A stretch of DNA of 8,310 nucleotides, taken from positions 1-8,310 of the forward strand of contig URQA01000107.1 in the NCBI GenBank assembly GCA_900549885.1, given 5' to 3'. The stretch comes from an uncultured Eubacteriales bacterium (GTDB lineage: Bacteria > Bacillota > Clostridia > Oscillospirales > Oscillospiraceae). The notes beneath the pieces were generated by a model. The model did not search any database. It was not told where the DNA came from and saw only the letters and a program-made list of their open reading frames with translations. This document shows, one piece after another, positions 1 through 5,301 of the stretch (within the stretch, counting starts at the first letter, position 1; each line of letters begins with the position of its first letter). The translations under genes were made by a program, and so were the position numbers.

Positions 1-320
1 GCTGCGGCCTGGGCGGCGTGCTCACCCCCACCGGCGTGGGCACCATCGTGGCCGAGGGTAAGCAGGAGATCGTGGTGGACGGCAAGACCTATTTGCTGGA
101 GACCCCTCTGCGCGCCGAGGTGGCCATTGTCAAGGCCTGGAAGGCGGACACCTCGGGCAACCTGGTGTACCGCCGGGCCGGCAAGAACTTCAACCCCATG
201 ATGGCCATGGCCGCTGACTTCGTCATCGCCGAGGTGGAGGAGATCGTGGAGGTGGGTCAGATCGACCCCGACCAGGTCTGCACCCCCGGCGCGTGCGTGG
301 ACATGGTCGTTCAGCTGTAA
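1..320 (+). CDS. atoD: CoA-transferase alpha subunit (AtoD-like), 3' part only
   Basis: The reading frame is already open at the window edge (first full codon at base 3), so the N-terminal half lies outside; about 105 C-terminal residues are visible. They resemble the alpha subunit of acetate/butyrate-acetoacetate CoA-transferases (family I, SCOT-like). A glycine-rich LTPTGVGT stretch is followed by an EGKQ segment, then the family's C-terminal pattern AEVAIVKAWKADTSGNLVYR and a final segment rich in Ala, Glu and Val. With the beta subunit this enzyme moves CoA between short carboxylic acids in the cytoplasm. The alpha subunit lacks the catalytic glutamate, which lies in the beta subunit encoded 14 bases downstream. 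The partner and gene order match ato-type operons. The exact substrate (acetoacetate, butyrate or another keto acid) cannot be decided from this fragment. Confidence 0.88.
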   Translation, partial: CGLGGVLTPTGVGTIVAEGKQEIVVDGKTYLLETPLRAEVAIVKAWKADTSGNLVYRRAGKNFNPMMAMAADFVIAEVEEIVEVGQIDPDQVCTPGACVDMVVQL

Positions 321-326
321 AGGAGG
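321..326 (+). promoter_or_regulatory. ribosome binding site of the CoA-transferase beta gene
   Basis: AGGAGG begins immediately after the alpha-subunit stop codon and lies 8 bases before the ATG at 335. It decides the start. The frame is open further upstream (ATG at 293), but that start would sit inside the alpha gene and add residues unlike the family. The ATG at 330 is in another frame. Confidence 0.85.
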
Positions 327-334
327 GGTATGCA

Positions 335-985
335 ATGCAGGGAAGAGAATTGATCGTCAGCCGCGCCGCCCGCTTCTTCCGGGACGGCGACCTGGTCAAC
401 CTGGGCATCGGCATGCCCACTCAGGTGGCCAACTATCTGCCCGACGGGGTGGAAATCCAGCTCCAGTCGGAGAACGGCTTCATCGGCATCGGCCCCACCC
501 CCACCGCCGAGGACTGGGACCACGACGTGGTCAACGCCGGCGGCCAGCCCGCCTCCATCGTAGACGGGGGCTGCACCTTTGACAGCTGCATGAGCTTTGG
601 CCTCATCCGGGGCGGCCATGTGGACGCCACCGTGCTGGGCGCCCTGGAGGTGGACCAGGAGGGCAACCTGGCCAACTGGATCATTCCGGGCAAGAAGGTG
701 CCCGGGATGGGCGGCGGCATGGACTTGGTGGCCGGGGCCAACCTGGTCATCGTCACCATGGAGCACTGCACCAAGTCCGGCGGTCCCAAAATCCTGAAAA
801 AGTGCTCCCTCCCCCTCACCGCCGCCCACGAGGTGGACTACATCGTCACCGAGCTGTGCGTGCTCCACTACAACGGCCAGGGCCTGGTGCTGGAGGAGCT
901 GGCCCCCGGTGTGACGGTGGAGGAAGTGGTCTCCAAGACGGAGGCCGAGCTGATCATCCCCGAGCACATCGGGTGCATGGAGTAA
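335..985 (+). CDS. atoA: CoA-transferase beta subunit (AtoA-like)
   Basis: A 216-residue protein of normal length for the beta subunit of family I CoA-transferases. It pairs with the alpha subunit encoded upstream to transfer CoA between short-chain carboxylates (acetate/butyrate/acetoacetate type). Visible family features are VNLGIGMPTQVANYL (about residues 21-35) and the SENG motif at 45-48. Glu46 of that motif is the residue that forms the glutamyl-CoA thioester intermediate in this family. Glycine-rich GMGGGMDLV and TKSGGPKIL segments follow. The start at 335 is chosen for its AGGAGG site and for the normal N-terminus (MQGRELIVSRAARFF). The symporter gene begins only two bases after the stop codon, so the genes are probably co-transcribed and translationally linked. 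The class is clear; the preferred acyl group is not. Butyrate or acetoacetate exchange is the likely guess in a butyrate-producing clostridium. Confidence 0.92.
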   Translation: MQGRELIVSRAARFFRDGDLVNLGIGMPTQVANYLPDGVEIQLQSENGFIGIGPTPTAEDWDHDVVNAGGQPASIVDGGCTFDSCMSFGLIRGGHVDATVLGALEVDQEGNLANWIIPGKKVPGMGGGMDLVAGANLVIVTMEHCTKSGGPKILKKCSLPLTAAHEVDYIVTELCVLHYNGQGLVLEELAPGVTVEEVVSKTEAELIIPEHIGCME

Positions 986-987
986 GC

Positions 988-2397
988 ATGGACACCTGGA
1001 TGATTGTAGGTCTGGTGGTCACCATCGCGCTGATCGCCGGACTGAGCATCTACTCCGGTACCAAGGACAAGGCGGGCGCCTCCTCCAAAAACGGCGCCCC
1101 CATCATCGCCGGCGTCATCATTGGCACCTTGGTGGGCGGCTCGTCCACCGTAGGCACCGCCCAATTGGCCTATAATTACGGCATGGCCGCCTGGTGGTTC
1201 ACCCTGGGCGGCGGCATCGCCTGCCTGATCCTGGCCTTAGGCTATGTAGGCCCTCTGCGCCGGCAGGGCTGCCCCACCCTGGTGGGTATGATCCGCAAGG
1301 AGTACGGGGATGGGGCTGGCATGGCCGCCTCCATCCTCAACTCTGTCGGCACCTTCATCAACATCATCTCCCAGCTCATCTCCGCCACCGCCGTCATCGC
1401 GGTGCTGTTCCCTGACATGGGGGTGGTTCCGGAGCTGATCATCTCTGCGGCCTTCATGGTGCTGTATGTGGTGTTCGGCGGCACCAAGGGCGCGGGCATG
1501 GTGGGCGTGGTCAAGACCATCCTGCTCTATGTGTCCATGCTGGGCTGCGCCGGGGTGGTGCTGGCCTTGGTGGGGGGCGTCGGTCCCTTTGCCGATATGG
1601 TCCACAACATCGATAACCCTGAAGGAATCCATTTCTTCAGCCTCATCGCCCGGGGCGCGGGGGAGGATATCGGCGCTGGGCTGAGCCTGGTGCTGGGTGT
1701 GCTCACCACCCAGACCTACGCTCAGGCGGTGCTCTCCGGCAAGACCGACGGCGCCGCCCGGCGGGGCGCTTTACTGTCTGCCTTCCTCATCCCGCCCATT
1801 GGAGTGGGAGGCATCCTGGTGGGTCTCTATATGCGGGCCAACGCCGCCCTCTACCCCGGCCTCACCGCCAAGACCGCCCTGACCACCTTCGTCACCGCCG
1901 AGATGCCTCCGGTGCTGGCGGGGGTCATCCTGGGCACGCTGTTCATCGCCGTGGTGGGCACCGGGGCGGGGCTGGCCCTGGGTATCTCCTCCATTCTGAA
2001 CAACGATATCGTCAAGCGTGTCACCCACAAGTTTGACGACCCCAGGAAGGAATCCTGGCTGTCCAAGGTATGGATCGTGGCGGTGCTGGCCCTGGCCTGC
2101 TGCATGTCCACCGGCAGCCTGGGGGACACCATTTTGCAGTTCGCCTTCATGTCCATGGGCCTGCGGGGGGCGGTGGTCTTTCTGCCCCTGTGCGCCGCCC
2201 TGTGGCTGCCCGGGCGGATTGACCGGAAGTTCGCCATGGCGTCCATTATCATCGCTCCCATCTGCGTGCTGTTGTTCGGCACCGTGTTCAACAGCCTCAT
2301 CTCCTTTGACTCGCTGTTCATCGGCATCCTGGCCTCCCTCATCATCATGGGCATCGGTCTGGCTGCCGGCAGAAAAAAGCCCCAGCTGAGCCGATAA
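988..2397 (+). CDS. sodium:solute symporter (SSS family), likely for a small carboxylate
   Basis: A 469-residue, very hydrophobic inner-membrane protein with about 12-13 predicted membrane segments by eye. The first covers roughly residues 4-24 and the last ends in a short basic tail (GRKKPQLSR). The second segment carries GTLVGGSSTVGTAQLAYNYG, followed by AAWWFTLGGGIACLILALGYVGPLRR. This glycine/serine-rich opening is typical of sodium:solute symporters (PutP/PanF superfamily, LeuT fold). Start 988 is used because the protein then begins directly with a membrane segment; the frame is open further upstream, but only inside atoA. Ribosome binding is weak (GGAG inside the atoA end), consistent with translational coupling across a two-base gap. 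In E. coli the ato operon carries an unrelated fatty-acid transporter, AtoE. By position this gene could fill the same role for the carboxylate used by the CoA-transferase, but that is inference from neighbourhood only. Confidence 0.85.
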   Translation: MDTWMIVGLVVTIALIAGLSIYSGTKDKAGASSKNGAPIIAGVIIGTLVGGSSTVGTAQLAYNYGMAAWWFTLGGGIACLILALGYVGPLRRQGCPTLVGMIRKEYGDGAGMAASILNSVGTFINIISQLISATAVIAVLFPDMGVVPELIISAAFMVLYVVFGGTKGAGMVGVVKTILLYVSMLGCAGVVLALVGGVGPFADMVHNIDNPEGIHFFSLIARGAGEDIGAGLSLVLGVLTTQTYAQAVLSGKTDGAARRGALLSAFLIPPIGVGGILVGLYMRANAALYPGLTAKTALTTFVTAEMPPVLAGVILGTLFIAVVGTGAGLALGISSILNNDIVKRVTHKFDDPRKESWLSKVWIVAVLALACCMSTGSLGDTILQFAFMSMGLRGAVVFLPLCAALWLPGRIDRKFAMASIIIAPICVLLFGTVFNSLISFDSLFIGILASLIIMGIGLAAGRKKPQLSR

Positions 2398-2400
2398 GCA

Positions 2401-2438
2401 AAACCGCTCCGTTTTCCTGAGAAACGGAGCGGTTTTTT
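2401..2438. terminator. bidirectional rho-independent terminator between convergent genes
   Basis: A perfect 14-base-pair hairpin (2401-2414 with 2422-2435; core CCGCTCCGTTT) with a 7-base loop, followed by a run of six T on the + strand. On the - strand the stem is followed by TTTTG, so it can also end transcription of the convergent glycosylase gene. It begins four bases after the symporter stop codon and ends just before the glycosylase stop codon. Confidence 0.93.
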
Positions 2439-2439
2439 A

Positions 2440-3039
2440 TTATCCATTCGCTGGGGGGATGGGGGACAGCAGTACCGTATGGCGGCATACCTGGCGGATT
2501 TTTTCCTGGATGGCCTTTAGGTCCACAAAGGTATCCGGCTTTTTGTATGGGTCCCGCAGCAGGGCGGCGGGGTGGTAGATTCCCGTCATATAAACGCCCG
2601 CCTTTTCCTCCCACTTGCCGTGCTCCTTGGTGATCTTATAATCGTCATGAATCAGACGGTTGGCCGCCACCCGGCCCAGGCACACGATGATTTTGGGCCG
2701 CAGCAGGGCTACCTGTCCCCGGAGAAAGTCGATGCAGGCATCCTGCTCGGTGTTCAGCGGGTCCCGGTTCTTGGGCGGGCGGCACTTGACGATGTTGCAG
2801 ATGTATACGTTTTTCTCCCGGCTCAGGCCCACGAGGGAGAGCATCTCATCCAGCAGCTGACCCGCTTTGCCCACAAAGGGGATTCCCTGCTCGTCCTCGT
2901 GCTCCCCTGGGCCTTCTCCCACCATCATGATCTCTGCGTCGTGGGGACCTACCCCAAACACCACGTTGGTCCGGGTGTCAGCCAGAGCGCACCGCTGGCA
3001 GTCCCTGCACGCTTGTTCCAGCTGTTCCCAGCTTCTCAT
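2440..3039 (-). CDS. family 4 uracil-DNA glycosylase (4Fe-4S)
   Basis: A 199-residue protein matching type 4 uracil-DNA glycosylases, which remove uracil from DNA after cytosine deamination or dUMP incorporation and so start base-excision repair. Four cysteines fit the family's iron-sulfur cluster pattern: Cys14 and Cys17 (CQRC), Cys86 (VKCRPP) and Cys102. Motif 1 is GEGPGEHED at 41-49, followed by GIPFVGKAGQLLDEML. YICNIVKCRPPKNRDP at about 79-94 is the familiar mid-protein signature, and the second active-site motif is HPAALLRDP starting at His156. Length and motif order are normal, with an unremarkable tail of about 15 residues. Purine-rich GGAAGGGG and AAAGG tracts precede the start codon. 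The gene is transcribed divergently from the aspS riboswitch region and convergently with the symporter. No functional link to tRNA charging is apparent. Related phage-type polymerase-fused forms exist, but nothing here suggests one. Confidence 0.93.
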   Translation of the reverse strand: MRSWEQLEQACRDCQRCALADTRTNVVFGVGPHDAEIMMVGEGPGEHEDEQGIPFVGKAGQLLDEMLSLVGLSREKNVYICNIVKCRPPKNRDPLNTEQDACIDFLRGQVALLRPKIIVCLGRVAANRLIHDDYKITKEHGKWEEKAGVYMTGIYHPAALLRDPYKKPDTFVDLKAIQEKIRQVCRHTVLLSPIPPANG

Positions 3040-3072
3040 AAGCCTTTGCCCCTTCCAAACAGAATTTTTTCC

Positions 3073-3081
3073 ATCATATCA
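3073..3081 (-). promoter_or_regulatory. candidate extended -10 promoter for the uracil-DNA glycosylase gene
   Basis: Read on the - strand, TGATATGAT forms an extended -10 element (TG, one base, then TATGAT, 5 of 6 to consensus) about 34 bases before the glycosylase start codon. No good -35 hexamer lies 16-18 bases further upstream, which is common for extended -10 promoters. Judged by pattern only. Confidence 0.45.
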
Positions 3082-3151
3082 CAAAATCCAGGACAGCGCT
3101 ACGAAAATTTCACTTTCCCTTTGTGCGATTTCACCTATTTCAAAAAAATCA

Positions 3152-3180
3152 TTGACAATTTGAAAAAAACAGCGTAGAAT
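3152..3180 (+). promoter_or_regulatory. sigma-A promoter of the T-box/aspS-gatCAB operon
   Basis: A perfect -35 TTGACA (3152-3157) and a near-consensus -10 TAGAAT (3175-3180) are separated by the ideal 17 bases. A-rich DNA surrounds the -35, including a run of seven A just upstream that could act as an UP element. Transcription should begin near 3186-3188, about 14 bases before Stem I of the T-box. The strong promoter fits a design in which initiation is constitutive and control is exerted by attenuation. Confidence 0.88.
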
Positions 3181-3402
3181 GTGCCACAACAAATCAAAAT
3201 CTCAAAGGCATCGACGAAGACCGCCCCTCGAGGCGTCCGACAGAGAACGCGGGTCACCGACTGAAAGCCCGCCCCGGAAAGACGAGGAAGCGCAACACTT
3301 CTGAGCCGGCAGTCCGAACCCCCAAAGAGGGTGTGGTGTAGGGCTGCCCGTTCTCCCCACGTTACTGGGGCTCGAAAGAGGTCCCTTGTTGGAGGGGCAA
3401 CG

Positions 3403-3443
3403 CGGGTGGTACCGCGGAAATCATGTGTGTGAATTCCGTCCCG
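3403..3443 (+). promoter_or_regulatory. T-box antiterminator
   Basis: CGGG (3403-3406) can pair with CCCG (3440-3443), and GCGGAA (3414-3419) with TTCCGT (3434-3439, one G-U pair), leaving the seven-base bulge TGGTACC (3407-3413). This is the standard two-helix antiterminator. Bases 3437-3443 are shared with the 5' arm of the terminator, so the two structures exclude each other. Confidence 0.9.
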
Positions 3444-3475
3444 GAGTGTGTAATTGTACACTCCGGGACGTTTTC
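3437..3475 (+). terminator. conditional terminator of the T-box leader
   Basis: A 13-base-pair hairpin without mismatches (3437-3449 with 3458-3470; core GTCCCGGAGTGT) followed by TTTTCTATT. It overlaps the antiterminator, and should form when tRNA is charged and stop transcription about 50 bases before aspS. Confidence 0.93.
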
Positions 3476-3522
3476 TATTCAGAAGCGCGCCGCGCGAAAA
3501 CAAATAGGAAGGACTGAGAAAT

Positions 3523-4842
3523 ATGAAGTTCGTCACCGGCAAAACCACAAAAGCAATCAGCTATCAAACCATTGCGGAGGGCGGGCTGAATAACCAGTCC
3601 GTTACCGTCCACGGCGCGGTCCACGCCCTGCGGGACATGGGGGGCATCACCTTCCTCACCCTGCGCATGGCCGACGGGGCCATCCAGTGCGTGTGTAATC
3701 CCCAGGTGCTATCGGATGGGCTGTGTGAGGAGTGTACCGTGGAGCTGTCCGGTCTGGTCCGGTCCGAATCCCGTGCCCCCGGCGGCTGGGAGATCGGGGT
3801 GGAGAAGATCACCGTCCTATCCTCCCCCGCCGCCCCCATGCCCGTCTCCCTGGCCAAGCGAAAACTGGATATCCGCCTGGACGCTGAGCTGCCCCTGCGT
3901 CCGGTGGTCCTCCGGGACCTGCGCCGCCGGGCGGTGTTCAAGCTCCAGGAGGGGCTGGCCCAGGCCTTCCGGGACTATCTGACCCGGGAGGGCTTCACCG
4001 AAATCCACACCCCTAAGATCGTCAGCGCCGGTGCGGAGGGAGGCTCCAACCTCTTCCGGCTGGACTACTTCGGCAAAAAAGCCTGTCTGGCCCAGTCCCC
4101 CCAGATCTACAAGCAAACCATGGTGGGGGCGTATGAGCGGGTGTTCGAGGTGGGTCCTGTGTTCCGGGCGGAAAAGCACGCCACCCCTCGACACCTGAAC
4201 GAGTACACCGGCCTAGACCTGGAAATGGGCTATATCCGCTCCTTTTACGACATCATGGAGGTGGAGGTCGGTTTTCTGGCCCACGCCATGAACCTGTTGA
4301 AAACGCAGTACCACCGGGAGCTGGCTCTGATGGACGTAAAGCTGCCAGACGCCTCCCGCATCCCCTGCCTGCGGTTTGACCGGGCCAAGCGGCTGGCGGC
4401 GGAAAAATACGGATATTCCATCCGGGACCCTTACGACCTGGAACCGGAGGAGGAAGCCCACATTGGTCAGTACGTCAGAGAGGAGCTGGGCAGCGACTTT
4501 GTGTTTATTACCCACTACCCGACCAAGAAGCGGCCCTTCTACGCTATGGACGATCCGGAAGATCCAACGTATACCCTGTCCTTCGACCTGCTGTTCCGGG
4601 GGCTGGAGGTGACCACCGGCGGCCAGCGCATCCACGACTACCGCCAGCAGGTGGCCAAGATGAAGGCCAGAGGCATGGATCCGGCGGACTTTGAAAGCTA
4701 CCTGATGATCCATAAACACGGCATGCCGCCCCACGGGGGGCTGGGTATCGGCTTGGAGCGGCTGACCATGCAGCTGTGCGGACTGGACAACATCCGGCAG
4801 GCCAGCCTGTTCCCCCGGGACAGGAGCCGACTGGACCCGTGA
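3523..4842 (+). CDS. aspS: aspartyl-tRNA synthetase, archaeal type, probably non-discriminating
   Basis: A 439-residue class IIb synthetase. It attaches aspartate to tRNA(Asp) and, if non-discriminating, also to tRNA(Asn), giving the substrate for GatCAB. An N-terminal OB-fold anticodon domain covers about 25-105. Class II motifs follow: motif 1 near FTEIHTPKI, motif 2 with F214-R215-A216-E217 and RHLNEYTGLDLEMG, and motif 3 GLGIGLERL near 406-414 with Arg413. GLEVTTGGQRIHDY and FPRD mark it as AspRS rather than AsnRS. It is about 150 residues shorter than bacterial AspRS and lacks the GAD insertion, as in archaeal-type AspRS2. Pro86 in RAPGG aligns by eye with Pro77 of Deinococcus AspRS2, reported as required for tRNA(Asn) recognition; His34 in GAVHALRD also looks like the non-discriminating form. 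AGGAAGG at 3506-3512 supports the start. Expression is under the Asn T-box. A second, bacterial-type aspS may exist elsewhere. Confidence 0.93.
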   Translation: MKFVTGKTTKAISYQTIAEGGLNNQSVTVHGAVHALRDMGGITFLTLRMADGAIQCVCNPQVLSDGLCEECTVELSGLVRSESRAPGGWEIGVEKITVLSSPAAPMPVSLAKRKLDIRLDAELPLRPVVLRDLRRRAVFKLQEGLAQAFRDYLTREGFTEIHTPKIVSAGAEGGSNLFRLDYFGKKACLAQSPQIYKQTMVGAYERVFEVGPVFRAEKHATPRHLNEYTGLDLEMGYIRSFYDIMEVEVGFLAHAMNLLKTQYHRELALMDVKLPDASRIPCLRFDRAKRLAAEKYGYSIRDPYDLEPEEEAHIGQYVREELGSDFVFITHYPTKKRPFYAMDDPEDPTYTLSFDLLFRGLEVTTGGQRIHDYRQQVAKMKARGMDPADFESYLMIHKHGMPPHGGLGIGLERLTMQLCGLDNIRQASLFPRDRSRLDP

Positions 4843-4934
4843 CCCATTTCAATGCCTGCATCCGTTGAGAACGCTTTTTCCAACCCTATTTCTTTTCACC
4901 GAGCCAAAACAAATCGTTTTAGAGAAATACGTTT

Positions 4935-4973
4935 CAAGGGCGCTGGCCCTTGGAACGCAGCCCGCAGGGCTGC
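4935..4973. repeat. two adjacent palindromes in the aspS-gatC gap
   Basis: The 159-base gap 4843-5001 has an AT-rich first half with no convincing promoter, then two hairpins in tandem. The first is CAAGGG (4935-4940) with CCCTTG (4947-4952), extendable imperfectly by flanking TT/AA. The second is GCAGCCC (4957-4963) with GGGCTGC (4967-4973) around a three-base loop. Neither is followed by a T run, so they are not intrinsic terminators. They could be a REP-like dispersed repeat, an mRNA-stability element, or a remnant of one. No second copy occurs in this window. Confidence 0.6.
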
Positions 4974-4987
4974 CAGGCCCCGCACAG

Positions 4988-4995
4988 AAAGGAAG
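4988..4995 (+). promoter_or_regulatory. ribosome binding site deciding the gatC start
   Basis: AAAGGAAG lies six bases before the ATG at 5002 but directly abuts the in-frame ATG at 4996, which is too close to be used. The frame is open back to 4852, but that extension covers the palindromes and does not resemble GatC. Confidence 0.75.
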
Positions 4996-5001
4996 ATGAT
5001 C

Positions 5002-5289
5002 ATGCAAATTACCACCGAACTGGTAGATTATATCTCTCAGCTATCCCGGCTGTCCCTATTGGAAGATGAAAAACAGGCTATGACCGCCCATCTGGAGCGC
5101 ATCGTGGATTATATGGATACGCTTAACCGCTTGGACACGGCGGATATCGAGCCTATGAGCCATGTATTTCCGGTCAAAAATGTGCTCCGGGAGGACGTGG
5201 CGGAGCCTTCCATGGATCGTGCGGCCTTGCTGGCCAACGCGCCGGCTCCGGATGACGAGACGTTTCTCACGCCCAAGAGCGTGGAGTGA
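5002..5289 (+). CDS. gatC: Asp-tRNA(Asn)/Glu-tRNA(Gln) amidotransferase subunit C
   Basis: A 95-residue protein, the normal size for GatC, the small belt-like subunit that wraps around GatA and stabilises the GatCAB complex. The N-terminus MQITTELVDYISQLSRLSLLEDE matches the family's opening helix. The central DTADIEPMSHVF stretch, the VLREDV segment and the C-terminal APAPDDETFLTPKSVE (family pattern: N-A-P, then F-x-V/T-P-K) are all typical. The subunit has no catalytic residues of its own. The start is ATG 5002, from the spacing of the AAAGGAAG site; ATG 4996 would add two residues. It lies 159 bases after aspS and 12 bases before gatA, and is followed by gatA and gatB in the common C-A-B order. 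Confidence 0.95.
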   Translation: MQITTELVDYISQLSRLSLLEDEKQAMTAHLERIVDYMDTLNRLDTADIEPMSHVFPVKNVLREDVAEPSMDRAALLANAPAPDDETFLTPKSVE

Positions 5290-5301
5290 GGGGGTGCAAG
5301 C

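Larger units (their letters stand above)
3201..3479 (+). ncRNA. T-box riboswitch, specifier AAC (tRNA-Asn)
   Basis: This leader should bind uncharged tRNA and thereby permit read-through into aspS-gatCAB. Stem I runs from 3201 to about 3307. GAAG (3216-3219) pairs with CTTC (3298-3301), and GA/UGA bases beneath give a kink-turn-like motif. CCTCG (3226-3230) pairs with CGAGG (3283-3287), TCCG (3236-3239) with CGGA (3275-3278), and GCGGG (3249-3253) with CCCGC (3268-3272), with AGAGA at 3242-3246. The specifier loop is 3288-3297; its last triplet before the conserved A and lower helix is AAC (3294-3296), an Asn codon. Stem II is an 8-bp helix (3308-3315 with 3341-3348), and Stem III is CCCCA/TGGGG (3355-3370). 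The T-box core GGGTGGTACCGCGG spans 3404-3417; its UGGU (3407-3410) would contact the tRNA 3' end. The specifier agrees with the downstream genes, which make Asn-tRNA. Helices were found by eye, not by folding software. Confidence 0.93.

Noticed and set aside
311..967. 218-codon open frame on the - strand opposite the CoA-transferase beta gene
   Set aside because: It lies entirely antisense to a complete conserved gene, and its His/Gly/Val-rich translation has no family resemblance.
802..987. N-terminal extension of the symporter frame inside atoA
   Set aside because: Arg/Pro/Gly-rich residues come from the out-of-frame beta-subunit gene; the membrane protein clearly begins at ATG 988.
2572..3177. 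201-codon open frame on the + strand opposite the uracil-DNA glycosylase
   Set aside because: The glycosylase on the - strand has all family motifs; this frame runs through its complement and on into the aspS promoter.
3281..3283. GAC in Stem I as an Asp specifier
   Set aside because: Its C lies in, and its G and A flank, the CGAGG/CCTCG helix, well away from the specifier position. The triplet next to the conserved A and lower helix is AAC.
3135..3548. 137-codon open frame on the - strand across the T-box leader
   Set aside because: The region is fully accounted for by promoter and riboswitch helices, and the translation shows no protein family.
4865..4892. Possible internal promoter TTGAGA-16-TATTTC before gatC
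   Set aside because: The -10 matches consensus at only about half its positions and the spacer is short. In an AT-rich stretch this is expected by chance, so it is not listed as a feature.
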